DNA of 64,000 bases from Bacteroidota bacterium (lineage in GTDB: Bacteria; Bacteroidota; Bacteroidia; B-17B0; Aurantibacillaceae): the NCBI GenBank assembly GCA_023251755.1, contig JAHEYF010000008.1, forward strand, positions 34,315 through 98,314, written 5' to 3'. The notes beneath the pieces are model-generated. The model did not search any database, was not told the origin of the DNA, and worked only from the letters and a program-made list of their open reading frames with translations. Within the stretch, counting starts at the first letter, position 1. Every line of letters begins with the position of its first letter. Of the stretch, positions 18,228 through 25,947 are shown piece by piece. The position numbers and the translations under genes are program-made.

Positions 18228-18345
18228 AAGTAAAAAGCCAAAAGGGTGATCTCGTTTCTGATACAATCTTCTGCTTAGTATAAGCATCTGAGGCGGAAGA
18301 TTTAGTCATAACCGGAATCGTTTTTTGGCTTTTGGCTTTTTACTT
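18228..18345. repeat. Inverted repeat between rnhB and rel (TTGGC word family J)
   Basis: Arms 18228-18244 and 18329-18345 are perfect 17-bp reverse complements built on GCCAAAAG/CTTTTGGC words, 84 bp apart. The right side carries further TTTTGGCTTTT words and an AATCG lead-in as seen at 54051, 54119, 58473 and 62344. It lies between divergent genes and starts 8 bp ahead of the rnhB start codon. Confidence 0.75.
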
Positions 18346-18467
18346 TTGGCTTAATTGACTTTCATCGTTTTTTTAATCGTTCTCAAAGATATTTATTTCC
18401 AGGCAATTGTATAATCAAATAGTTTCAGCTAATTTTAAACTTTTACCACATTTTCCCCAATTTCCTT

Positions 18468-20687
18468 ATGCATAGCATGAACGCCATAGACCTTGAAGCT
18501 GAAAAAAAAGAAATACTTAACCGTTATAAAACCTTACTAAGAGCCTGTAAGCGCACCCTCGAAAAAGGTGACAAGGAGTTGATAAGAAAGGCTTTTGAGG
18601 TTGCAGTAGATGCTCACAGGGAGATGCGCCGTAAATCGGGCGAACCGTACATATACCACCCCATTGCTGTTGCACAAATTTGCGCCGAAGAAATCGGACT
18701 GGGAACAACTTCGATTGTTTGCGCTTTATTGCACGATACCGTAGAAGATACAGACCTTACCCTTGACGATATCAAGGGGATGTTTGGAGAAAAAGTAACC
18801 CAGATTATTGACGGACTTACCAAAATTTCGGGCGTATTTGACAACACCTCTTCCCTACAGGCCGAGAACTTCCGGAAGATGATGCTCACCCTTTCGGATG
18901 ATGTACGCGTTATTTTAATCAAGCTGGCCGACAGGTTGCACAATATGCGTACGCTCGACAGTATGAAGCGCGACAAGCAACTGAAAATTGCATCTGAAAC
19001 CTTGTACTTATACGCGCCACTGGCACACCGGCTTGGGCTGAACAGCATTAAATCGGAGCTGGAAGATTTGGGTTTAAAGTATACCGATACCGAATCGTAC
19101 GACGAAATAATACTGCGCTTAAAAGAAACCGAGCCCGACCGGAAAAAATTCATTCAGAAATTTATTGAACCAATCAAGGAAATATTAGGAGAACAAGGTT
19201 TCAAATTCAAAATTTTCGGCCGGCCCAAGTCTATTCATTCCATTTACAATAAAATAAAATTTAAGGCCGTTACGTTTGAGGAAATTTATGACCTGTTTGC
19301 TATCCGTATTGTGATTGATACACCCTACGAACAGGAAAAATCGGATTGCTGGCGCATCTATTCTATTATCACGGACTTCTATCATCCAAGCCCCGAACGC
19401 CTGCGCGACTGGATCTCCACACCCAAAGCCAATGGTTACGAATCACTGCATACTACTGTAATGGGCCCTGAAGGAAAGTGGGTGGAAGTGCAGATACGTA
19501 CAGTAAGAATGGATGACCTGGCGGAGAAGGGCTATGCCGCCCACTGGAAATACAAAGACGCTGCGGCGGAACGGGAGAGTCAATTGGAAGATTGGATCGG
19601 TAGAATCCGTGAAATGCTGGAAAGCCCTGAAGAAAATGCACTCGACTTTATTGATGATTTTAAACTGAACCTGTTTGCAGAAGAAATTTTTGCGTTTACT
19701 CCAACCGGGGAAATGAAAACTCTTCCGATAGGTGCAACCGCATTAGACTTTGCTTTTGAAATACACAGCAAGGTTGGCGAACAATGTATAGGTGCTAAAG
19801 TAAATCACAAATTGGTTGCATTAAGTTATGAATTAAAAAGTGGTGACCAGATCGAAATCCTGACTTCTTCCAAACAAATGCCGAAGGAAGACTGGATTAA
19901 TTTTGTAATTACCGCAAAAGCAAAAAGCAAAATTAAACATGCCCTGAAAGAACAACGCCGCAAGGTTGCTGAAGATGGCCGCGAAATCTTAGAGCGGAAA
20001 TTTTACAAAGCCAAACTTGATTTCACAGTTCAAAATATTCAGGAATTTACGAGCTTCCTTAAATTGCCCAATTCGCAGGAGTTGTTTTACCGGGTAGCGA
20101 AGGATGTTGTAGAAGTAAAACAAATTAAAGAGTTTGCAAAATTCAAAGCACATCCGGAAAAATTTGCAGCTAAAAAACAGGAGCAACACGTAAGTCTTGA
20201 ACAACTTGTGGCCGGAGCCAGAGGGAAAACAGACATGCTGGTGATTGGGGATGATATGCAAAAGCTGGACTACAAACTTTCGCCCTGCTGCAACCCGATA
20301 CCCGGAGACGATGTGTTTGGATTTATTACTATTAATGAAGGAATAAAAATACACCGCATCAATTGCCCGAATGCTATACAACTCTTGTCAAACTATGCTT
20401 ACAGGGTTGTTAAAGCCAAGTGGAACAGCCAGCAACTCATTTCGTTTCTGGCCGGAATTAAAGTGGTGGGAACCGACGAACTGGGTATTGTAAATAACAT
20501 TACAAAAATTATCTCTACACAATACAACGTAAACATGCGTTCCATTAGTTTTGATACCGAGGGGGGCGTTTTTGAAGGAACAATCATGATTTTTGTACAC
20601 AGCACCGACCACCTGACTCAACTCATCAATAAACTTAAAAAAGTTAACGGGGTACAGAATGTAACGAGGGTGGATGGGGAACAGTAA
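18468..20687 (+). CDS. Bifunctional (p)ppGpp synthetase/hydrolase, Rel/SpoT family
   Basis: The 739-residue product makes and degrades the stringent-response alarmones ppGpp and pppGpp. The HD hydrolase site is intact: His64 (YHP), His89-Asp90 followed by TVED, and Asp155-R-L-H-Asn159. The synthetase domain (~230-360) keeps Asp275 in YDLFAIR and Glu340 in VEVQIRT. It is followed by a TGS domain (EIFAFTPTGEMKTLP), a Cys/His segment (SPCCNPIPGDD and HRINCPN) and a C-terminal ACT domain. With both active sites kept, it is probably the main or only long Rel enzyme. The ATG at 18477 is an alternative start that changes three residues. It converges with paaD across a word repeat. Confidence 0.96.
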   Translation: MHSMNAIDLEAEKKEILNRYKTLLRACKRTLEKGDKELIRKAFEVAVDAHREMRRKSGEPYIYHPIAVAQICAEEIGLGTTSIVCALLHDTVEDTDLTLDDIKGMFGEKVTQIIDGLTKISGVFDNTSSLQAENFRKMMLTLSDDVRVILIKLADRLHNMRTLDSMKRDKQLKIASETLYLYAPLAHRLGLNSIKSELEDLGLKYTDTESYDEIILRLKETEPDRKKFIQKFIEPIKEILGEQGFKFKIFGRPKSIHSIYNKIKFKAVTFEEIYDLFAIRIVIDTPYEQEKSDCWRIYSIITDFYHPSPERLRDWISTPKANGYESLHTTVMGPEGKWVEVQIRTVRMDDLAEKGYAAHWKYKDAAAERESQLEDWIGRIREMLESPEENALDFIDDFKLNLFAEEIFAFTPTGEMKTLPIGATALDFAFEIHSKVGEQCIGAKVNHKLVALSYELKSGDQIEILTSSKQMPKEDWINFVITAKAKSKIKHALKEQRRKVAEDGREILERKFYKAKLDFTVQNIQEFTSFLKLPNSQELFYRVAKDVVEVKQIKEFAKFKAHPEKFAAKKQEQHVSLEQLVAGARGKTDMLVIGDDMQKLDYKLSPCCNPIPGDDVFGFITINEGIKIHRINCPNAIQLLSNYAYRVVKAKWNSQQLISFLAGIKVVGTDELGIVNNITKIISTQYNVNMRSISFDTEGGVFEGTIMIFVHSTDHLTQLINKLKKVNGVQNVTRVDGEQ

Positions 20688-20696
20688 ATATTTAGT

Positions 20697-20781
20697 TTAT
20701 TTGTTCACTTGTTCTTTAGTTCATTCGTTCGGAATCACCTTAGTCTGTAACTATTAAACGTTTGAACGATTAAACAATTGA
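20697..20781. repeat. Intergenic word repeat, family A, copy 3 (inverted)
   Basis: An inverted copy of the family A core: 20719-20742 read on the minus strand resembles 17562-17585 (AAGGTGAT-x-CCGAACGAAT). CTATTAAACG at 20751-20760 equals the right arm of copy 2. It fills the gap between the convergent rel and paaD genes. Confidence 0.7.
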
Positions 20782-20783
20782 AC

Positions 20784-21278
20784 TTAAATGCATTTAAAAT
20801 AATCGAAAGGCTCAAGGCAATCTTTACATTGATACAAAGCCTTACAGGCGGTGCTTCCAAACTGGCTGACGAGTTGTGTATGAATGGAACCGCAACGGGG
20901 ACAAGTCACTTTTTTTTCTTTTCCCAGCAATATGCTTTTATCTGAAGTACTGTGTTCGGGCGGGGCAATGCCGTATTGTTTTAATCTTTCTTTTGCTTCG
21001 TTGTTGAGCCAGTCAGTTGTCCAGGCCGGCGTATAAGTTGTAATGACCTCAACACTTTCAAAGCCCTTTTGTTTCAACAGCTTTACAATATCATCCTCCA
21101 TTTGTTTCATAGCCGGGCAGCCACTGTAGGTTGGGGTAATGGTAACAATGGCATTGGTTCCATTTAGTTCTACGTTCCGCACCACACCTAAATCAATAAT
21201 GCTAATCACAGGGATTTCCGGGTCGGGAATTTCTTTTAAAATATCCCACACCTCTTTAGTGTCAAGTGTTTTACTCAT
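20784..21278 (-). CDS. paaD: Phenylacetyl-CoA epoxidase subunit PaaD (PaaJ-type, MIP18 family)
   Basis: The 164-residue product has an N-terminal MIP18/DUF59 domain (EIPDPEIPVISIIDLG, TPTYSGCPAM) and a C-terminal zinc-ribbon-like segment (CPRCGS ... CKALYQCKDCLEPFDYFKC). This layout identifies the PaaD subunit of the ring 1,2-phenylacetyl-CoA epoxidase. In studied systems PaaD is not in the catalytic core and is thought to help build or insert the iron centre. It is the last gene of paaA-paaB-paaC-small gene-paaD, and is separated from paaC by a 35-codon gene and a block of direct repeats. Confidence 0.94.
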   Translation of the reverse strand: MSKTLDTKEVWDILKEIPDPEIPVISIIDLGVVRNVELNGTNAIVTITPTYSGCPAMKQMEDDIVKLLKQKGFESVEVITTYTPAWTTDWLNNEAKERLKQYGIAPPEHSTSDKSILLGKEKKVTCPRCGSIHTQLVSQFGSTACKALYQCKDCLEPFDYFKCI

Positions 21279-21303
21279 TTGTAGAGGGTTGTTTTTTTAA
21301 GAG

Positions 21304-21541
21304 AATAATTAACTTATATGATCTTATGTGCCTTATATGATTCAAAAACCTCTTTAAACCATATAAGGCACATAAGGCATATAAGATTTTACTTTCGCTT
21401 TATTCAACATTTAACTTATGTGAACTTATATGCCTTATGTGGTTCAAAAAAAATTAAACTCTATAAGGCACAAAAGATTTTACTTTAGCTTTATTCGACA
21501 TTTAACTTATGTGAACTTATATGCCTTATGTGGTTCAAAAA
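21304..21541. repeat. Direct and inverted repeats, CTTATGTGCCTTATATG word family B
   Basis: Two 68-bp direct copies, 21383-21450 and 21474-21541, agree at 66 of 68 positions. Both contain AACTTATATGCCTTATGTGG. Ahead of them, 21311-21340 and 21359-21386 carry the same words in opposite orientation (CTTATGTGCCTTATATG against ATATAAGGCACATAAG), so a hairpin can form. The block lies inside the paa cluster, upstream of paaD. Confidence 0.85.
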
Positions 21542-21555
21542 CACCTTACCGACAT

Positions 21556-21663
21556 TTATAAAATAAAAATAGCAGCAATGATCATAATGACAATGATAAC
21601 GATGTATTGCCAGACATCAACAAAATAAGGAGAGTATTTTTTCCAGGATTCTTTAAGTCCCAT
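21556..21663 (-). CDS. Small 35-residue single-membrane-segment protein within the paa cluster
   Basis: A short gene that usual length cut-offs would miss. It reads ATG to TAA, starts 18 bp after the paaC stop on the same strand, and encodes a charged/aromatic head (MGLKESWKKYSPYFVDVW) followed by a purely hydrophobic run of Ile, Val, Met and Ala to the end. This is the composition of a real single-pass membrane peptide rather than random AT-rich sequence. I know no named family. Its place between paaC and paaD suggests co-transcription. Its role is unknown; it could also be an unrelated inserted membrane peptide. Confidence 0.55.
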   Translation of the reverse strand: MGLKESWKKYSPYFVDVWQYIVIIVIMIIAAIFIL

Positions 21664-21681
21664 AAAAAGTATGTTTAAATT

Positions 21682-22440
21682 CTACCATTTCGCGTTCGGG
21701 TGCATACGTGCCAGGTGCTGCATTTCGGCCAATATAAATCCTAAATGCTCAGTATGCACTGCTTTACGGCTGCCCGATTGCATAAAACTTTGTTCGGGCA
21801 ATTTTAATGTGGAACGTGCAATCACTTCACGCACTGTCTTTTCCCACTTCGGTTGAATGGTAGTCAGGTCAACAGCAATGCCTTCTTTAATTAACAGCGC
21901 ATCCACTTCATTCATCTCAAACAACTCTCCGGTATAGCGCCAGAGTTCATTCAATCCGTTTTGTACCCGCTCATGGCTTTCTTCGGTACCATCCCCAAAA
22001 CGCTCCACCCAGCTCGAAGAATGCCGAAGGTGATAAGTGATTTCTTTTACCGATTTCGCAGCAATAGCAGCCAGTGTGGCATCTTTGCTTTTGGTAAGTT
22101 CCTGGTAAAAATAAAGATCAAAAGCATCCATTAAAAACTGGCGGACAATTGTTTTGGCATAATCGCCATTGGGTTGCTCAACCAACAAGGTGTTGTAAAA
22201 TTCGCGTTCTGTTCTGAAATAAGCCAGGTCATCTTCCATGCGTCCTGCCCCTTCAACTTTTCCTGCGTAATCGAGCAATGATTTTGACTGACCCAGCATA
22301 TCCAGGGCTATATTGGTTAAAGCCAAATCTTCTTCCAGAAAAGGCCCGTGACTGGTCCATTCCGAAAGGCGTTGAGACAATATTAAACTGTTATCGCCAA
22401 GGCGTAAACAATAATTAAAAAGCGCTTCCTGTATTGTCAT
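21682..22440 (-). CDS. paaC: Phenylacetyl-CoA epoxidase subunit PaaC
   Basis: The 252-residue product is the structural ferritin-like partner of PaaA in the multicomponent oxygenase that converts phenylacetyl-CoA to its ring 1,2-epoxide. Visible family features include LRLGDN, the paired helices with EDLALTNIALDMLGQ, YNTLLVEQPNGD, and the EITYHLRHSS-x-WV segment. PaaC resembles PaaA in fold but lacks a working di-iron site; it stabilises PaaA and helps bind CoA. The length is normal. It follows paaB after a 147-bp repeat-filled gap and precedes a small membrane-protein gene. Confidence 0.95.
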   Translation of the reverse strand: MTIQEALFNYCLRLGDNSLILSQRLSEWTSHGPFLEEDLALTNIALDMLGQSKSLLDYAGKVEGAGRMEDDLAYFRTEREFYNTLLVEQPNGDYAKTIVRQFLMDAFDLYFYQELTKSKDATLAAIAAKSVKEITYHLRHSSSWVERFGDGTEESHERVQNGLNELWRYTGELFEMNEVDALLIKEGIAVDLTTIQPKWEKTVREVIARSTLKLPEQSFMQSGSRKAVHTEHLGFILAEMQHLARMHPNAKW

Positions 22441-22445
22441 GTTTA

Positions 22446-22590
22446 AAGTTTAGAGTCTATAGTTGAGAGTCCAGAGTTTGTAGTTGACTGTTTAGAGTTT
22501 AGAGTCTATAGTTGAGTGTTTGTCGTGTAGAGTGTAAAGAGTCAACATTAGGTCTGTCTCTCTCAACTCTAAACTATAGACTCTCAACTA
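22446..22590. repeat. Direct and inverted repeats, AGAGTCTATAGTT word family C
   Basis: AGTTTAGAGTCTATAGTTGAG occurs at 22447-22467 and 22496-22516. The complementary words (CTCAACTCTAAACTATAGAC) stand at 22562-22581, so the gap can fold on itself. The right edge includes the stop codon of paaB (22588-22590). The block separates paaB from paaC. Confidence 0.75.
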
Positions 22591-22884
22591 AATATGTTTA
22601 ACCCCCTCCGGTATCTGGTAAAAAGTTGGATGTCTGTATACCTTATCATTGGCCGGTTCAAAAAACGGCCCTATGTCTTCAGGTGAACTCGACACGATGG
22701 CCGATGAAAGAACGACCCATATTGCGGTTCCTTCGCCACGGCGGGTGTATAAATCGCGGGCATTTTGCAAAGCCATTTCTTTGTCAAAAGCATGCAGACT
22801 TCCGCAATGTACAAATGGCTGACCTGATTTTCTCTGTAAAAAAACTTCCCAAATGGGCCCTTGTGTATCTTTAGTATTGCTCAT
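22588..22884 (-). CDS. paaB: Phenylacetyl-CoA epoxidase subunit PaaB
   Basis: The 98-residue product matches the small PaaB subunit: WEVFLQRKSGQPFVHCGSLHA, the DLYTRRGEGTAIWVV segment, and a C-terminal Y-x-HPTFYQIP. PaaB bridges PaaAC heterodimers and is needed for activity. The ATG ending at 22884 was chosen because the upstream in-frame extension overlaps the 3' end of paaA and is not family-like. It starts 25 bp after paaA. Its stop codon lies in a word repeat. Confidence 0.94.
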   Translation of the reverse strand: MSNTKDTQGPIWEVFLQRKSGQPFVHCGSLHAFDKEMALQNARDLYTRRGEGTAIWVVLSSAIVSSSPEDIGPFFEPANDKVYRHPTFYQIPEGVKHI

Positions 22885-22909
22885 ATTCAAATTATTCGAA
22901 AATTTATTT

Positions 22910-23851
22910 TTAAGCGGCCACTGCGCTTTCTTTTCTTTTGTCGGCAAAAGCCTGTGCGGCTTCCCGCACCCAGGCACCTTCGGTGTGAGCTTTGACCCTT
23001 GCTGTAATCCGTTCTTTGTTGCAAGGCCCGTTGCCTTTAATTACGTTTTCAAACTCTGTCCAGTCGGGTGTGCCAAAATCGTAAGCCTGTCTTTCTTCGT
23101 TCCATTTCAAATCCTTATCCGGAATGGTGAGTCCCAGGTATTCAGTTTGCGAAATGGTTTGGTTCACAAAACGCTGGCGCAGCTGATCGTTGCTTTCGCG
23201 TTTTATTTTCCATTTAACCGCATTGGCACTGTTGGGCGATTTATCATCGGTAGGGCCAAACATCATTAAAGTAGGCCACCACCAACGGTTCAACGCATCC
23301 TGCGCCATTTGTTTCTGCGCAGGAGTTCCAAAAGCAAGGTGGCACATAATCTCATAGCCCTGGCGTTGGTGAAAACTTTCTTCTTTACAAATTCTAATCA
23401 TAGCGCGGCTGTATGGCCCATAAGAAGTGCGCTGCAACATCACCTGGTTCATAATGGCTGCACCGTCCACCAACCAGCCCACTGCGCCGATATCGGCCCA
23501 GGTCAGGGTAGGGTAATTAAATATGGAAGAGTATTTGGCTTTTCCGGTGTGAAGGGCATCCAGCAATTCATCACGACTGATACCAAGTGTTTCGGCTGCA
23601 GTGTATAAATATAAACCGTGACCGCCTTCATCCTGAACCTTTGCCAGCAACACCATTTTAGCCCTCAGGCTGGGTGCGCGGCTAATCCAGTTGCCTTCGG
23701 GCAGCATACCTATTATTTCGGAATGGGCATGCTGGGATATCTGGCGAATCAGGTGCTTGCGGTAATTGTCAGGCATCCAGTCCTTGGGTTCAATCATTTC
23801 GTTGCGCTGAAGCTTGTCTTCAAAAACAACCTCAAAGTTTGTATTTTCCAT
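22910..23851 (-). CDS. paaA: Phenylacetyl-CoA epoxidase catalytic subunit PaaA
   Basis: The 313-residue product is the di-iron monooxygenase subunit that epoxidises the aromatic ring of phenylacetyl-CoA, the step committing it to the aerobic hybrid pathway. Carboxylate-bridged iron ligands are visible: Glu45 (HAHSEIIGM), the E-x-x-H pair Glu75/His78 (QDEGGHG), and the second E-x-x-H pair Glu158/His161 ([10 protein letters not shown]). It is the first gene of the paa block and has a textbook Bacteroidota promoter 27 bp upstream of its start. Confidence 0.97.
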   Translation of the reverse strand: MENTNFEVVFEDKLQRNEMIEPKDWMPDNYRKHLIRQISQHAHSEIIGMLPEGNWISRAPSLRAKMVLLAKVQDEGGHGLYLYTAAETLGISRDELLDALHTGKAKYSSIFNYPTLTWADIGAVGWLVDGAAIMNQVMLQRTSYGPYSRAMIRICKEESFHQRQGYEIMCHLAFGTPAQKQMAQDALNRWWWPTLMMFGPTDDKSPNSANAVKWKIKRESNDQLRQRFVNQTISQTEYLGLTIPDKDLKWNEERQAYDFGTPDWTEFENVIKGNGPCNKERITARVKAHTEGAWVREAAQAFADKRKESAVAA

Positions 23852-23877
23852 TTTTCAAAGGGGTTGGGTGAACATTA

Positions 23878-23909
23878 CAAATATACTTTCTTAGCCGTAT
23901 ATATTCAAA
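23878..23909 (-). promoter_or_regulatory. Bacteroidota-type promoter of paaA
   Basis: On the minus strand TTTG (23906-23909) is followed after exactly 20 bp by TATATTTG (23878-23885), matching the -33 TTTG and -7 TAnnTTTG consensus. Transcription should start near 23872, giving a leader of about 20 bases. Confidence 0.7.
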
Positions 23910-23929
23910 TTCTATCTGAATGAGATTTA

Positions 23930-24706
23930 TCAGCTCCTGCCGAGTTTTTTGGCCTCGTTCCAGAATACATCCATTTCGGCCAGGGTACAATCGCTCAGTT
24001 GTTTGCCTTGTTCCCCGATTTTTTGTTCGATGTACTGAAAACGCTGAATAAATTTTTTATTGGTGCGTTCAAGGGCATCTTCGGGGTTGATGTTGTTAAA
24101 ACGGGCATAATTGATCAAAGCAAACAATATATCCCCGAATTCATCCTCTAACTTTTCAGCCGCTGAGTTGTTTTCTACTTCCTGTTTAAACTCCTGCAAC
24201 TCTTCCAGCACCTTTTCCCACACCTGCTCCTTGTGTTCCCAGTCAAAGCCTGCCCCGCGTGCCTTTTCCTGTATACGCATGGCTTTTACCAGGGCAGGCA
24301 AACTTTTCGGAACGCCACCCAGCACCGATTTATTCCCTTCTTTGAGTTTTAACTTCTCCCAGTTTTGTTTTACTTCCTCTTCGTTGTTTACTTTTACATC
24401 TCCGTATATATGCGGATGCCGTGCAATTAATTTTTCACACAAAGTGTTGAGTACATCGGCTATATCAAAATCCCCTGTTTCGCTGGCTATGCGGGCATAA
24501 AATACAATGTGCAGCAACACATCGCCCAGCTCTTTTTTAATATTGGGCATATCTTTTTCAAGCAGGGCATCGCTCAGTTCAAAGGTTTCTTCTAAGGTAA
24601 GGTAGCGCAGGCTGTCCATGGTTTGTTTCTTATCCCAGGGGCATTGTTCCCTTAATTCGTCCATTATTTTTAACAGGCGCGCAAAGGCTTCCGTTTTTTT
24701 CTGCAT
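23930..24706 (-). CDS. mazG: Nucleoside triphosphate pyrophosphohydrolase MazG
   Basis: The 258-residue product hydrolyses (d)NTPs to the monophosphate and pyrophosphate, cleaning up abnormal nucleotides and in some bacteria lowering ppGpp. It has two MazG domains: the first with CPWDKKQT, LEETFEL and ELGDVLLHIVFYARI, the second with EELQEFKQEVEN and EDEFGDILFALINYAR. The ATG ending at 24706 was chosen; the longer frame reads through a word repeat at 24728-24789. It follows paaA on neither operon nor strand logic, being upstream of it on the same strand with the paaA promoter between them. Confidence 0.94.
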   Translation of the reverse strand: MQKKTEAFARLLKIMDELREQCPWDKKQTMDSLRYLTLEETFELSDALLEKDMPNIKKELGDVLLHIVFYARIASETGDFDIADVLNTLCEKLIARHPHIYGDVKVNNEEEVKQNWEKLKLKEGNKSVLGGVPKSLPALVKAMRIQEKARGAGFDWEHKEQVWEKVLEELQEFKQEVENNSAAEKLEDEFGDILFALINYARFNNINPEDALERTNKKFIQRFQYIEQKIGEQGKQLSDCTLAEMDVFWNEAKKLGRS

Positions 24707-24727
24707 TCCGTTTTTTTTTACGAAGAT

Positions 24728-24789
24728 ACGAAGGATTGACGAGGTACGAATTCCGAAGTACGATTGACGAGGTACGAATCTACGAATAC
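24728..24789. repeat. Word repeat, GATTGACGAGGTACGAA family (D/G)
   Basis: GATTGACGAGGTACGAA is present exactly at 24734-24750 and 24762-24778, followed by TCTACGAATAC. The same words recur at 63920-63950, and inverted at 60347-60377. The block lies between the divergent mazG and the PagL-like gene. Confidence 0.75.
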
Positions 24790-24799
24790 TAAATTCTTT

Positions 24800-24807
24800 T
24801 ATCTTTG
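24800..24807 (+). promoter_or_regulatory. -7 promoter box ahead of the PagL-like gene
   Basis: TATCTTTG fits TAnnTTTG and lies 7 bp before the ATG at 24815, so the transcript would have almost no leader. No TTTG is present 20 bp upstream. Confidence 0.4.
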
Positions 24808-24814
24808 CCTCTTC

Positions 24815-25942
24815 ATGTTTGGTAGGGCATACATATTTATTTTCCTGATTGTTGAGCTGGCCGCTAAAGCCCAAACCGATAACCCCTATTCATATTATAT
24901 CAGGGCAAGCGGGAATTTTGGTTTTATTATGCAGCACCGCAACAATATGGGGCATTTGGTAAAAGGCCACGTCTGGGGCGCAGAGCTGAATGTTATAAAA
25001 CCCACCAAAGGAACAAAGCTGTGGCATTACGAAAATAATTTTCCGGAACGGGGACTTAATTTTTGTTATTATAATCTGGGCAACCCTCAGCAATTAGGGC
25101 AACTGTTTGCGATTGCCCCCTTTTACGATATTCCTTTAAAAGACCGGAACAGCCCTTTCAGGTTGTATATGCGGGTTTCTTCAGGGCTTGCATACGTTAC
25201 AAAAGAATTCGACCCGATCAGCAATCATAAAAACAATGTGATCAGTGTTGGGTTCAACCCTTTTGTAAATTTTAAATGGTTTTATCATTTTGATATTAGC
25301 CCCCGCTTGCGATGGGAAGCAGGCCTGAATTTTGCCCATGCGTCCAACGGGAAATTTAAAGCGCCAAACCTGGGTATAAATATTTTAACGTTTAACAGTG
25401 GTATTACCTGGAAATTTGGACAGGAAGTTCCTCAAACACCAGGCAGGCTACTTGTTGATTCTTCCTCAAAAGCCCCTTCACGGCATGAACTGTATGTTAT
25501 GGGCGCCATTGGCTTTAATGAAATTGAACCGCCCGGGGGGTCGAAGTACACAGCACAAACACATACCATTGGTTATTATTACAACAAGCGCAATACACAC
25601 AAATTTGGTGGTGGTTTTGATTTTTATTACAGCACCGCCCTCATTGAACAAATATACCGTGATGATAGTGTAAAATACAGCAATAAATTAAAGTATGTTC
25701 AATACGGCGTAAAGTTCAGCTATTGTTACAATGTTGGAAGAACCAGCTTTCCTGTTGAATTCGGGTATTACCTTCACACACCTTACTTAGGCGATGGGCT
25801 GTTTTTCCACCGGATCGGGGTACGTTATTATTTACCACAAAATATTATTCTTAATTTTTCGTTAAAAACCCATTGGGCTGTAGCGAATTATTTCGAATTT
25901 GGGGCTGGTTACCGTTTAGCTTTAAAAAATAAAAAACATTAA
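24815..25942 (+). CDS. Acyloxyacyl hydrolase / PagL-like lipid A deacylase family outer-membrane protein
   Basis: The 375-residue product starts at the ATG at 24815; the TTG frame upstream lies in a word repeat. Residues 1-20 are a signal peptide ending AAKAQ. The rest has alternating aromatic beta-strands of an outer-membrane barrel. FAHASNGKFKAPNLGIN carries the His175-x-Ser177 pair that corresponds to the catalytic His-x-Ser of PagL, which removes the 3-O acyl chain from lipid A. A matching Glu twelve residues on, as in Pseudomonas PagL, is not seen, so activity is uncertain. The C-terminal half (200-375) is another barrel-like stretch. It leads a three-gene operon ending with the T9SS plug. 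Confidence 0.8.
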   Translation: MFGRAYIFIFLIVELAAKAQTDNPYSYYIRASGNFGFIMQHRNNMGHLVKGHVWGAELNVIKPTKGTKLWHYENNFPERGLNFCYYNLGNPQQLGQLFAIAPFYDIPLKDRNSPFRLYMRVSSGLAYVTKEFDPISNHKNNVISVGFNPFVNFKWFYHFDISPRLRWEAGLNFAHASNGKFKAPNLGINILTFNSGITWKFGQEVPQTPGRLLVDSSSKAPSRHELYVMGAIGFNEIEPPGGSKYTAQTHTIGYYYNKRNTHKFGGGFDFYYSTALIEQIYRDDSVKYSNKLKYVQYGVKFSYCYNVGRTSFPVEFGYYLHTPYLGDGLFFHRIGVRYYLPQNIILNFSLKTHWAVANYFEFGAGYRLALKNKKH

Positions 25943-25947
25943 GACAA

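Noticed and set aside
18220..18309. Upstream 30-residue extension of RNase HII
   Set aside because: It lies within an inverted repeat and does not resemble the family's N-terminus; the ATG at 18219 fits.
21383..21541. Possible CRISPR-like direct repeats
   Set aside because: Only two 68-bp copies with a 23-bp separation and no cas genes; too long and too few for an array.
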